Shown in pieces: positions 1 through 6,627 of a stretch of 15,162 bases of DNA. Each line of letters opens with the position of its first letter. The first letter of the stretch is position 1. Both the position numbers and the translations under genes were made by a program. The notes beneath the pieces are model-generated. The model saw only the letters and a program-made list of their open reading frames with translations. It made no database searches and was not told where the DNA came from. The stretch comes from Armatimonadota bacterium (GTDB taxonomy: Bacteria > Armatimonadota > Fimbriimonadia > Fimbriimonadales > Fimbriimonadaceae), in the NCBI GenBank assembly GCA_023392285.1, contig JAEVZK010000128.1:1-15162 (forward strand), given 5' to 3'.

Positions 1-1
1 C

Positions 2-85
2 GTCGAGACTGAGCGGGGCCAGATCGATTCGACAATGGAGACGAGGCTCGAACTCCTGGAAGGTGGAATGGAGGACGCGGCATGA
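2..85 (+). CDS. fliH: Flagellar assembly protein FliH, C-terminal end (partial)
   Basis: The window opens inside a frame of 27 codons that ends in a TGA overlapping the next start (ATGA at 82-85). The visible tail contains ETERGQID followed by TRLELLEGGM. This resembles the end of FliH/YscL proteins, where a 'G-x-I-D/E-x-x-x-x-x-x-L' segment closes the domain that binds the export ATPase. FliH is the cytoplasmic stator of the flagellar type III export ATPase and holds FliI as an inactive heteromer. Placement directly before fliI is the standard order and is the main support, because too little sequence is visible for a confident family call on its own. Confidence 0.72.
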   Translation, partial: VETERGQIDSTMETRLELLEGGMEDAA

Positions 86-1389
86 TCGCTCCCGAATTTC
101 AACGATTGCGCCAGACGTTGGCATCCATTCCCTCCGCATCCATTTCGGGAAGCGTTTCCCAATTGGTTGGCCTGGTTGTCGAAAGCAATGGTCCAGATTG
201 CAAGATCGGCGACCTCTGCACCATCGAAACCTCGTCAGGATTTCTGCCAGCCGAAGTCGTCGGTTTCAGGGGTGACAAGGTTCTTCTCATGCCGCTTGGC
301 GAGCTCGATGGAATTGCACCCGGAAATTTGGTGCGGAATTCCAACGCCTGCCTGCAAGTTCCCATCGGGGAGCAACTGCTTGGCCGCGTCATCGACGGTT
401 TGGCTCAGCCGATCGACGGCCTAGGGACCTTGGATACAAAGCACACTTATCCCATCTTCGCTTCACCGCCTAACGCGCTTCAGCGCAAGATGATCAAAGA
501 CCCGCTTGCAACCGGCGTTCGGGCGATCGATGGCATCCTCACTCTCGGCGAAGGTCAGCGCATCGGCATATTCGCAGGTTCGGGTGTTGGAAAGAGCACA
601 CTCCTCGGCATGATTGCTCGAAACTGCACCGCCGACGTGAATGTGATCGCGCTCATCGGTGAGCGTGGACGCGAAGTCAAGGAATTCATAGAAAACGATC
701 TCGGGCCGGAAGGTCTGGCTCGGAGCGTCATTGTATGCGCCACAAGCGACCAACCCGCCTTGGTGCGCATTAAGGCCGCGCTCGCGGCCACGGCGATAGC
801 GGAGAGCTTTCGGGATCAGGGGAAGAGCGTTCTCTTGATGATGGACAGCGTCACCCGTTTTGCAATGGCCCAGCGCGAGGTGGGTCTCGCGGTTGGCGAG
901 CCGCCTAGCACCAAGGGCTACACACCCAGCGTATTCGCGCTGCTCCCGCGCCTTATGGAGCGAGCTGGTAACAGCGACAAAGGGGCCATCACGGCGCTCT
1001 ACACGGTCCTAGTTGAAGGCGATGACACGAACGAGCCAATCGCTGATGCGGCTCGATCAATTCTAGATGGCCACGTAGTGTTGAATCGACGACTTACGAG
1101 TCGAGGCCACTATCCTCCCATCGACATTCTGCAGAGCCTGAGCCGAACGATGCCGTTCGTTGTCTCGCCGGATCAGATGAACGCCGCACGCGATCTGCGG
1201 GAGCTCCTCGCTGCTTATTCCGATGTTGAGGACTTGGTTTCGATCGGTGCTTACAAGGAAGGCACCAAGCCGCTCGCGGATCGAGCGATTCGGATGCAGG
1301 AAGGCATCGACGAATTCCTGCGCCAAGACAAAGCCGATGGCTCCCCGTATGATCTCACCCAAAGCAGGCTGATGGAGCTGATGGGATGA
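82..1389 (+). CDS. fliI: Flagellar export-apparatus ATPase FliI
   Basis: This 435-aa protein is the hexameric ATPase at the cytoplasmic entrance of the flagellar type III secretion gate. It unfolds or releases substrates and helps load the proton-driven export gate. Residues 1-90 form the beta-barrel N-domain. The Walker A loop GSGVGKST is at residues 166-173, and Walker B (LLMMD) ends at D255. The FliI/YscN-type block PSVFALLPRLMERAG follows at about 282-296. The length matches the family (about 435-457 aa). The ATG at 82 overlaps the fliH stop, and the stop overlaps the fliJ start in the same ATGA manner, so the three genes are probably co-translated. The 'ALLPRLMERAG' signature separates it from F1 ATPase beta subunits. 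Nothing odd is seen. Confidence 0.97.
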   Translation: MIAPEFQRLRQTLASIPSASISGSVSQLVGLVVESNGPDCKIGDLCTIETSSGFLPAEVVGFRGDKVLLMPLGELDGIAPGNLVRNSNACLQVPIGEQLLGRVIDGLAQPIDGLGTLDTKHTYPIFASPPNALQRKMIKDPLATGVRAIDGILTLGEGQRIGIFAGSGVGKSTLLGMIARNCTADVNVIALIGERGREVKEFIENDLGPEGLARSVIVCATSDQPALVRIKAALAATAIAESFRDQGKSVLLMMDSVTRFAMAQREVGLAVGEPPSTKGYTPSVFALLPRLMERAGNSDKGAITALYTVLVEGDDTNEPIADAARSILDGHVVLNRRLTSRGHYPPIDILQSLSRTMPFVVSPDQMNAARDLRELLAAYSDVEDLVSIGAYKEGTKPLADRAIRMQEGIDEFLRQDKADGSPYDLTQSRLMELMG

Positions 1390-1805
1390 AGAAGTTCCAA
1401 TTTCGACTGCAAAAGGTGCTCGACTATCGCCGAGCCATGGAAGAGAGGGCGCAAGACGCGTACCTCGACAGCCGAGTCGCGCGGCTCGAAGCCGAGGCAG
1501 CGGTGGCAGCGGTTGACGTTCGTCGACGCACTCTGCTGTCTTCGAATCAGCAGGACCTAAGCTTTCGCCAGACCCTCGAACTGATGCTTCTGTCGCTGGA
1601 TGACGAAGAGCGTCAGAAGAAGGTGGTCGTCGAAGTCCTGGCCGATGAAGAGCGAAAAGCGTTGCAGGCTTGGCAGGAAAAGAAGCAAGAGCTTGAGGCT
1701 CTTGTGAAGCTGAGAGAGAAGGCCGAAGCTGAGTATGGTATCGAGCTGAATCGATATGAGCAGGCTCAACTCGATGAGTGGACCGTCCAACGGCGAGAAG
1801 CATAG
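1386..1805 (+). CDS. fliJ: Flagellar export chaperone FliJ
   Basis: This is a 139-aa, highly charged protein. It starts MKKFQFRLQKVLDYR, the usual FliJ opening (K-F-x-F-x-L-x-x-V-L-x-x-R), and then is almost entirely coiled coil with repeated E/A/K/R/L heptads. FliJ sits in the centre of the FliI hexamer like the gamma subunit of F-type ATPases and links it to the FlhA export gate. Its length (about 140-150 aa) is normal. The start overlaps fliI (ATGA at 1386-1389). Low sequence conservation is typical of FliJ, so the call rests on the N-terminal motif, the coiled-coil character and the operon position. Confidence 0.9.
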   Translation: MKKFQFRLQKVLDYRRAMEERAQDAYLDSRVARLEAEAAVAAVDVRRRTLLSSNQQDLSFRQTLELMLLSLDDEERQKKVVVEVLADEERKALQAWQEKKQELEALVKLREKAEAEYGIELNRYEQAQLDEWTVQRREA

Positions 1806-1807
1806 AC

Positions 1808-2398
1808 ATGAACATGGATTTCAACTTTCAACCTCTGGGCCCAGACAGGATTCGTGAGCGTTATCAAGAACTGCGAGCGCAGGTCGGGCAATCCGAACCG
1901 AGTGATCTGGGTGAGTTTTCGGGCATGATGGGGGCGATTGGAGACGGTGAGGCACCGGTGGGTCCGATGCGAATCGACGCTGCGGGTCTTATGATCAAGC
2001 CCGAGAGCGCACCAGCAAATCTCAAAGCGATGATCGACAAGGCGGCTGGCGAAAACGGGGTCGATCCCGCTCTCTTGGATGCGGTCGTGGCAGCCGAAAG
2101 CAGTTACGACCCGAACTGCCGCTCGGTAGCAGGTGCGATGGGGCTAACCCAGCTTATGCCGCTCACTGCTCAGGAAGTCGGCTGCAAGAATCCATTCGAT
2201 CCCGAGCAGAACCTTCAGGGCGGAGCGAAGTATCTGAGCAAGATGCTATCGCAATTCAGCAACTTGGACGAGGCGATCGCAGCTTACAACGCCGGACCGG
2301 GATCTGTTCGTAAGGCTGGAGGGATCCCGCCTTACAAGGAAACTCAGAACTACGTGCGTCGGGTCATCGACCTTTATAACGCGAAGAGAGCCGGATGA
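1808..2398 (+). CDS. Lytic transglycosylase (SLT family) in the flagellar operon
   Basis: The 196-aa protein has a soluble lytic transglycosylase (goose-lysozyme-like, PF01464 type) domain at about residues 75-190. The catalytic glutamate is E97 in VVAAESSYDP; the GAMGLTQLMP motif and the AAYNAGPGSVRKAGG motif follow in family order. Such enzymes cleave glycan strands with 1,6-anhydro bond formation. In a flagellar operon the likely job is opening peptidoglycan for the rod, the task FlgJ performs in proteobacteria (inference). No signal peptide is visible, so export through the flagellar type III gate is possible. The ATG at 1808 is preferred over a GTG at 1778 because GCGAGAAG lies 7 nt upstream and the gap to fliJ is then 2 nt. 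The first 70 residues are not recognised. Confidence 0.88.
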   Translation: MNMDFNFQPLGPDRIRERYQELRAQVGQSEPSDLGEFSGMMGAIGDGEAPVGPMRIDAAGLMIKPESAPANLKAMIDKAAGENGVDPALLDAVVAAESSYDPNCRSVAGAMGLTQLMPLTAQEVGCKNPFDPEQNLQGGAKYLSKMLSQFSNLDEAIAAYNAGPGSVRKAGGIPPYKETQNYVRRVIDLYNAKRAG

Positions 2399-2865
2399 AG
2401 AAAGTACTCCTCGTTCTCCCTTTGATCATCATAGGGGTGGTGGCGCTCGCCCTCACAGGTAAGTTGAACATTCCCGGTTTGACTCCAAAGCAAGCAGCAA
2501 AGAATGCGGCCGCAATGTATGCGGAAAAGAAGGATCCCATCGCTCCCGCCAAGAAGCCCTCGGCGAAACCAGCCGTCGCGGCCAATCAAACACCAAAGAA
2601 GAAGCCGCAGGTTGCGCTGACCCGGTTTGACGCGGTCCAAGGGGCAAGCTCCCTCGCCAAAGTTTGGAACGAGATTCCAATTCCCACCCTCGCGAAGATC
2701 GTGAAGCAGTGGAAGGACGGCGACTTAGCCACGGTCCTGGGACAAATGGATACCACTCAGGTCGCCAAACTGATTACGGCAATTGGCGAAGATCAGCCAG
2801 CGCGTGCCTCGAGTCTCAGCAAATCGATTCAAAAGCGGAACTCAGTCGTCGAGGTTGCCCAGTAG
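2395..2865 (+). CDS. YlxF/MotE-like flagellar protein with MgtE_N-like domain
   Basis: The 156-aa protein has one N-terminal membrane anchor (about residues 4-21), a Lys/Pro/Ala-rich linker (about 35-75) and a C-terminal helical domain (about 78-150). That domain contains IPIPTLAKIVKQWKDGDLATVLGQMD and then TTQVAKLITAI. The pattern matches the MgtE_N/FliG-like fold of MotE and Bacillus YlxF; MotE is a periplasmic chaperone of the stator partner MotC in Rhizobiaceae. In Bacillus subtilis ylxF also follows fliJ, so the position supports the call. The start overlaps the transglycosylase stop (ATGA). The exact role here is unknown, and the signal-anchor could place the domain outside the inner membrane. 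Confidence 0.75.
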   Translation: MKKVLLVLPLIIIGVVALALTGKLNIPGLTPKQAAKNAAAMYAEKKDPIAPAKKPSAKPAVAANQTPKKKPQVALTRFDAVQGASSLAKVWNEIPIPTLAKIVKQWKDGDLATVLGQMDTTQVAKLITAIGEDQPARASSLSKSIQKRNSVVEVAQ

Positions 2866-2898
2866 CCGCGGAATTGCCGAGGACGCTCGGACTTGGCT

Positions 2899-2915
2899 GA
2901 AAAGTTCAACTTTTC
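2899..2915 (+). terminator. Small perfect inverted repeat after the flagellar operon
   Basis: GAAAAGTTCAACTTTTC forms a 7-bp stem with a 3-nt loop, 33 nt after the last flagellar stop. It is AT-rich and has only a poor T run after it, so it would be a weak intrinsic terminator at best. It could equally be an operator or a processing site ahead of pyrF. Confidence 0.25.
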
Positions 2916-2981
2916 ATCAATTTATTAGAAGCCGATCCGCAAATTCGGACGTTCTACTTGATAATAAGGGAGAGGTGGAAA

Positions 2982-3692
2982 ATGTTTCGGCAAGTTATTT
3001 GTGCACTGGATACCGGCGATGTCGATGAAGCAATCAGCATCACCAAGCGACTGTCAAAGCATGTCGGCACGTTTAAGATAGGCCACGGTCTCACTCTGCA
3101 GAGAGGTCTAGGCATCGTAGAGGATCTCAAAGAAGCGGGTGCAGAGCGAATATTCCTGGACCTCAAGTTTCATGACATCCCGAACTCAGTCGCTTTAGCG
3201 GTGCGAGAGGCCTGTCGTTACGGAGTTTGGATGATGACGTTGCACATCAGCGGGGGCCCTGCCATGCTGGAAGCTGCGGCGATGGAGGCGAATCAGTGCC
3301 GGGAGGATGCGCGCCCGCTCCTGATTGGAGTCTCTGTCCTAACGTCTCTCGACGAGCACACGCTGCAAACCGATCTTGGAGTTAATCGCTCTCTAGAAGA
3401 GCACATGGTCTCTCTTTCCCGCTTAGCGATGGATTGCGAACTCGACGGAGTCGTCTGTTCTCCAAATGAAGTGACCGCGATTCGCGCCGCAATCGGCCAC
3501 GGGGTGATTGTGACTCCAGGCATCCGCCTGGCCGGCGGTGAGACTCACGACCAGATCCGCACCGGCGATCCTTCTTCCACCTTAAAGAACGGAGCGGATT
3601 ATCTTGTGATTGGCAGAGCTCTCACGAGCGCTCCCGATCCCGCTGCAGCGCTCGAACATTTCGGGTTCAATAAACCCGTTGCGCACTTCTGA
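2982..3692 (+). CDS. pyrF: Orotidine 5'-phosphate decarboxylase
   Basis: This 236-aa enzyme catalyses the last step of UMP synthesis, OMP to UMP plus CO2, in the cytoplasm. The catalytic signature DLKFHDIPNSV holds D60, K62 and D65. The C-terminal phosphate-binding part VTPGIRLAGG and then DYLVIGRALT is present. The length is normal for the bacterial short form (230-245 aa). The ATG at 2982 is chosen because GGGAGAGG lies 6 nt upstream; an in-frame TTG at 2958 would precede that ribosome-binding site. It follows a 116-nt gap after the flagellar genes and overlaps mutY, so it probably starts a new transcription unit with mutY. Confidence 0.96.
   Translation: MFRQVICALDTGDVDEAISITKRLSKHVGTFKIGHGLTLQRGLGIVEDLKEAGAERIFLDLKFHDIPNSVALAVREACRYGVWMMTLHISGGPAMLEAAAMEANQCREDARPLLIGVSVLTSLDEHTLQTDLGVNRSLEEHMVSLSRLAMDCELDGVVCSPNEVTAIRAAIGHGVIVTPGIRLAGGETHDQIRTGDPSSTLKNGADYLVIGRALTSAPDPAAALEHFGFNKPVAHF
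3662..3678 (+). promoter_or_regulatory. Hairpin immediately before the mutY start, inside the pyrF end
   Basis: CGGGTT and AACCCG form a perfect 6-bp stem around the 5-nt loop CAATA. It ends directly before the TTG at 3679 that best starts mutY, and lies in the last codons of pyrF. In this position it would occupy the ribosome-binding region and could tie mutY translation to ribosomes finishing pyrF. A chance repeat in coding sequence cannot be excluded. Confidence 0.3.
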
Positions 3693-4650
3693 ACGTCAAG
3701 CGCTGCTTGCCTGGTATCGAAACAAGGCTCGCGATTTGCCTTGGAGACGGACTCGTGACCCATATTCGATATGGGTTAGCGAGATCATGTGTCAGCAGAC
3801 TCAGGTCGCGACCGTGCTTCCCTATTTCCAGCGCTGGATGGAGCGCTTCCCCACCGTCGAGTCATTGGCCGCGGCCTCGGAAGCAGAAGTTCTACCGCTC
3901 TGGCAGGGTCTCGGTTACTACTGCCGATGCCGCATGATGTTGTCCTGCGCTCGTCAGGTCGCGGCGACTGGATGGCCGCCGACTGCCGAGGAGCTTCGCA
4001 AACTGCCGGGGATCGGAGCATACACGGCGGGCGAAATTGCAGCGATCTGTTTCAACGAGGCTTCACCCGCCGTCGATGGCAACGTGGAGCGCGTCTACAG
4101 TCGGTTCAAGGTGGATGGAGAGGGCAGCGCGCGGCTAAACCGTAATGCGTGGAAATGGGCGGGCGAAATTGTCGATAGAACAAGTCCCGGTGATTGGAAC
4201 CAGGCGCTTATGGAACTAGGGGCGACCATTTGCCGACCCCGGAATCCACTTTGCGCACAATGTCCACTCGCAGCCTCGTGTGCTGCATTTAGGACGGGGA
4301 CAGCCGAAGATTTGCCAGTTCGGCCAGCCAAGGCGAAAACAACTCACATCACCACCCATGCGTGCGTCTGCATTTCAGAGGGTCTTCTCGGAGTTGAGCA
4401 GATCGCCGAAGGCGAATGGTCCCATGGGCTTTGGCGATTTTCTACGCAGGTTCCAGCCGACGCTGAGGAAATTGGCGAAGTCCGCCATGTGGTGACGCGA
4501 CATCAAATCCGAATGAAAGTACACCTGTGCAGAGGTTGGCATTCCCATCTGCGCTACGTCACCTTCGAGGAACTACGCGAGTTGGGGATGCCGAGCGCGC
4601 ATTGGAAGGCGCTCGCACTCGCTGATGCTTCGGCAAATCTTCGCCGCTGA
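3679..4650 (+). CDS. mutY: A/G-specific adenine DNA glycosylase MutY
   Basis: The 323-aa DNA repair enzyme removes adenine paired with 8-oxoguanine. The helix-hairpin-helix glycosylase domain covers about residues 10-215. The proton-donor glutamate is E35 in SEIMCQQTQV, the catalytic aspartate D133 in VDGNVERV, and the iron-sulfur cluster ligands C185, C192, C195 and C201 keep the canonical C-x6-C-x2-C-x5-C spacing. The C-terminal region (about 225-320) corresponds to the Nudix-like 8-oxoG recognition domain. The start TTG at 3679 overlaps the pyrF end by 14 nt and gives the usual length before the DLPWR motif. An in-frame TTG at 3610 would add 23 residues that look like read-through of pyrF sequence. 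Its stop is only 8 nt from the stop of the convergent lipoprotein gene. Confidence 0.95.
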   Translation: MRTSERQALLAWYRNKARDLPWRRTRDPYSIWVSEIMCQQTQVATVLPYFQRWMERFPTVESLAAASEAEVLPLWQGLGYYCRCRMMLSCARQVAATGWPPTAEELRKLPGIGAYTAGEIAAICFNEASPAVDGNVERVYSRFKVDGEGSARLNRNAWKWAGEIVDRTSPGDWNQALMELGATICRPRNPLCAQCPLAASCAAFRTGTAEDLPVRPAKAKTTHITTHACVCISEGLLGVEQIAEGEWSHGLWRFSTQVPADAEEIGEVRHVVTRHQIRMKVHLCRGWHSHLRYVTFEELRELGMPSAHWKALALADASANLRR

Positions 4651-4658
4651 ATTGACTC

Positions 4659-5552
4659 TTAAAGTTTTCCAGCTGCTCGTGGTTTCGTTTGACTGTCATC
4701 CAAAATTCGCGTTGCTGAAGGAAACTGGATCCGAAAATCAGAGACAGCAGGAGTGGATACACGATTCGCCGAAATCTGCCACTCTGCTTTCCCTTTGGCT
4801 TGCGACTTTCCAGAGGGATCTACCTCGAGATGAAACTCCACAATTCTTCTTGGATAACGTGCCGTTCCAACCTGAGCATAGTCCAAGATTTTCGTTTGAA
4901 TGGATCGCGATCCCACTCTATCGCCAGCGCCAAAGACGATCTCGGTCGGGAAGAATTCATCTCCCAACCTCTCAAAGGAAATAGTTGTTGGCAATCCGCG
5001 TGCAGCGCCTCCCGCATCGTTTAGGTTGAGAGTCGCAATGTTGCCTCTTAAAGTTGCATTATAAAAGCTTTCCGCGTTTCCAACGAGTTGCAAGAGCGAT
5101 CTGCCACCAAGGTTCAATGGCCTCTCGATCAGATCTTCGAGATGAACGAAAAACCCACCGGCAGCCTCGCTGGCAAGATGTTCATCTAAATTAACTCCCA
5201 GAGATTTTTGAGGGTTGCGGACCAATACACCAAAGAGTCTGTCCTCATTGCGAGTCAGACCAAACCACCTCTCACCATCGAAACTCTGCTGCTTCGCTTC
5301 GGACCCCTTCCAAGATACGTGATACAAGCGATCGGCAACCTCGCTGCGCCAAGTTAAGGTGTTATCGCCACCACTGAGAGAGGGACCACTAGATGTTCTC
5401 TGTCCTTCAATGACATAAGCAGGTGTACTCGCTAGCTTTTGAGCGGCAGAGCGCCATCCCCCAATGATGGTGCGAGGGCTGATCGTTTGCGCGCATCCGG
5501 TAAAGGGAATTAACGCAAGAAGACAGCCTAGGCCCAAGACCTTTCTCGACAA
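4659..5552 (-). CDS. Lipoprotein of unknown function (intact copy A)
   Basis: The 297-aa protein starts MSRKVLGLGCLLALIPFTGC, a textbook lipoprotein signal with the lipid-attachment cysteine at position 20. The rest alternates beta-like segments (for example FERLGDEFFPTEIVF and RYPRRIVEFHLEV), reminiscent of the LolA/LolB-type half-barrel of lipid-binding proteins; that resemblance is inference only. The TTG at 5552 lies 1 nt after the preceding gene's stop and yields a standard signal; an in-frame TTG at 5594 would add 14 residues before it. It is the last gene of a group with the cysteine-rich protein and the 43-aa peptide. A decayed copy lies at 9606-10181, with about 95% identity over 4844-5060. 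Confidence 0.7.
   Translation of the reverse strand: MSRKVLGLGCLLALIPFTGCAQTISPRTIIGGWRSAAQKLASTPAYVIEGQRTSSGPSLSGGDNTLTWRSEVADRLYHVSWKGSEAKQQSFDGERWFGLTRNEDRLFGVLVRNPQKSLGVNLDEHLASEAAGGFFVHLEDLIERPLNLGGRSLLQLVGNAESFYNATLRGNIATLNLNDAGGAARGLPTTISFERLGDEFFPTEIVFGAGDRVGSRSIQTKILDYAQVGTARYPRRIVEFHLEVDPSGKSQAKGKAEWQISANRVSTPAVSDFRIQFPSATRILDDSQTKPRAAGKL
4844..5060. repeat. Dispersed direct repeat, copy A
   Basis: This stretch inside the intact lipoprotein gene matches 9671-9887 at about 95% by eye. The two copies lie in the same orientation with an offset of 4827 bp. Similarity resumes, at lower identity, from about 5284 to 5520 (copy B 9901-10138). Confidence 0.8.
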
Positions 5553-5553
5553 T

Positions 5554-5949
5554 TTACAGGCTGCAATCGTATTGATATCCTGGCGTTTCTTCAAAAGACC
5601 CCGCGCATCCCGTCATCCAATATCGATAAAAGTTTCCACATTCGCGCTTATTGGAGCGGCACGTAGAATTCACCTGATGCTTACAGGCGAGCATTGTCAC
5701 ATTCTTATCCGAAACAAATTTCTCTGAACCGCTCGGAACTCCGCCGGAACCCGTATCATGACATGCGACATCTTGACAAGTGAAAGTTGGTCCAGATGTA
5801 TCGCAGATCGAATTACGGTAGCTATAGCAGGGAATTTGCGCCACTGGATCGTCACCGTGATAAGGTGGGCGACTTGCTGAGATGACTATCGGGTACATGG
5901 CAATCACCACAACTCCAGCGATAAAAATGGTGTTCGTCCAACCTTTCAT
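5554..5949 (-). CDS. Exported cysteine-rich protein, 9 Cys
   Basis: No family is recognised. The 131-aa protein has one hydrophobic segment (about residues 8-25) that acts as a signal peptide or anchor. A polar, Gly/Ser/Tyr-rich region follows, with nine cysteines at 41, 49, 58, 63, 89, 97, 104, 115 and 129. There is no zinc-finger, ferredoxin or haem C-x2-C-H pattern, so disulfide bonds are the simplest reading; the odd number could leave one free thiol. The ATG overlaps the stop of the upstream 43-aa peptide (ATGA), with GGAG 8 nt upstream, and the lipoprotein start follows one base after its stop. It is comparable in size, export signal and cysteine density to the 10-Cys protein at 7991-8332, but no alignment is obvious by eye. 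Confidence 0.68.
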   Translation of the reverse strand: MKGWTNTIFIAGVVVIAMYPIVISASRPPYHGDDPVAQIPCYSYRNSICDTSGPTFTCQDVACHDTGSGGVPSGSEKFVSDKNVTMLACKHQVNSTCRSNKRECGNFYRYWMTGCAGSFEETPGYQYDCSL

Positions 5950-6077
5950 TGTGGATTCTCCGGCAGATCAGCCTGAATGCAGGTTGCTTCAGTCGCTTGT
6001 GCAGTCTTCACTGCGGTGACAAAAATGGCGGCAAGCGAGAGTAAAGCGATCGTGGCGGCAAGTGCTTTAGGTTTCAT
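5946..6077 (-). CDS. Small exported peptide, 43 aa
   Basis: The frame reads MKPKALAATIALLSLAAIF and continues to TAQATEATC and a Pro/Asn/Gln tail. That is a clear Sec-type signal (KPK, then about 18 hydrophobic residues) with a likely cleavage near AQA-TEA, leaving a mature peptide of roughly 15-17 residues with one cysteine. The start is supported by AGGAG 6 nt upstream and by ATGA coupling to the cysteine-rich gene. The N-terminus has a counterpart at the decayed lipoprotein copy B, where the same position reads TTG-AGA-CCA (10181), so this leader belongs to the duplicated unit beside the tRNA. Signalling, leader-peptide or structural roles are all possible; none is shown. Confidence 0.55.
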   Translation of the reverse strand: MKPKALAATIALLSLAAIFVTAVKTAQATEATCIQADLPENPQ

Positions 6078-6095
6078 AGGCTCTCCTGCTTTAAT

Positions 6096-6101
6096 TCTAT
6101 A
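6096..6101 (-). promoter_or_regulatory. Possible -10 element shared by both duplicated units
   Basis: TATAGAAT on the minus strand lies about 20 nt before the 43-aa peptide start, and the same word lies at 10200-10205 before the copy-B start, within otherwise diverged sequence. TTGCTG lies 18 nt upstream in copy A; copy B has no good -35. The implied leader would be very short. Confidence 0.22.
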
Positions 6102-6182
6102 ACAGACCTCGAAAAGTGGCAGCAAATTTACTATGTCTGGCACTTTTACCAGGTGCGAAACGCGGTAAATTTCACCTGCTGC

Positions 6183-6254
6183 TGGTGGGCAAGGAGAGAC
6201 TCGAACTCTCACCCCGTGAAGGACTGGAACCTAAATCCAGCGCGTCAACCAATT
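6183..6254 (-). repeat. 3' fragment of tRNA-Leu (direct repeat of 10287-10358)
   Basis: Seventy-two nucleotides match the 3' part of the intact tRNA-Leu, from AATTGG of the D-loop to the encoded CCA, with a single mismatch at 6247. The 5' acceptor strand and the first D-stem half are missing, so it cannot fold as a tRNA. The match continues at lower identity through 6151 (5 mismatches in 32), all ungapped at an offset of 4104 bp. A 3' tRNA copy facing an intact tRNA is what an integrated element leaves as its far attachment site. Confidence 0.85.
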
Positions 6255-6268
6255 GCATAGGCCTATGC
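6255..6268. repeat. 14-bp perfect palindrome at the tRNA-fragment break
   Basis: GCATAGGCCTATGC is its own reverse complement. It starts exactly where similarity to the intact tRNA stops, and it contains the stop codon (TAG, 6265-6263) of the frameshifted lipoprotein gene. Confidence 0.6.
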
Positions 6269-6627
6269 TTTGGTAAAGGTGATTGGCTGGGCTGGCGACT
6301 CCATAGAAGTCCCGTCTCCGGACAGCTTCAGCGAGATCTCCTGACCGTCGCCCCCAGGGGGGATCGGCTGCCCGTTGCGCTGCTCTGCCTTCAATTGAAC
6401 CGTGTGATCCTTGTATGTCCAGCGCCCGGTGGTCTTGGTGCGACCGTGAGCTCAAAGGTATGATCCGCCGCCAGATTAAGGCTTACCGCGGGCGCGTGGC
6501 CGCCGAAATCGTTCTTCGTGGATTCAGCGCTAAATTGCCCATTCCAGTGACCGACTAAATTCGGCTCCTTTTTTCCGCAAGCGGTTAACACCAGCACGGC
6601 AAGTACGATAATGATTATTTCTCTCAT
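6263..6627 (-). pseudogene. Frameshifted small lipoprotein gene
   Basis: The gene starts MREIIIIVLAVLVLTACGKK, a lipoprotein signal with lipobox LTAC, then continues with VGHWNGQFSAE and HTFELTV. This frame hits a stop at 6391 after an unnatural Pro/Arg/Gly tail. Shifting by one base near 6440-6445 restores plausible protein: GRWTYKDHTVQLKAEQ, then PPGGDGQEISLKLSGDG, ending ITFTKA at 6263. A single missing base is the simplest explanation. The intact product would be about 120 aa; the 'HWNG' and 'YKDHTVQL' pattern resembles small lipocalin-like lipoproteins that measure solute or lipid, but no family is assigned. It could also be a sequencing error. It follows the pseudopilin gene after 214 nt in which no gene is seen. 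Confidence 0.62.

Noticed and set aside
1063..1824. 253-codon open frame on the minus strand
   Set aside because: Antisense to fliI and fliJ, with low-complexity Arg/Pro/Ser composition and no motif.
2923..2965. Promoter for pyrF
   Set aside because: TATTAG and GATAAT words occur, but neither has a -35 element at a workable distance, so no promoter is claimed.
6183..6254. A second functional tRNA-Leu
   Set aside because: It lacks the 5' acceptor strand and the first half of the D stem, and carries a change in the D-loop; the bases that replace the 5' end form an unrelated palindrome.
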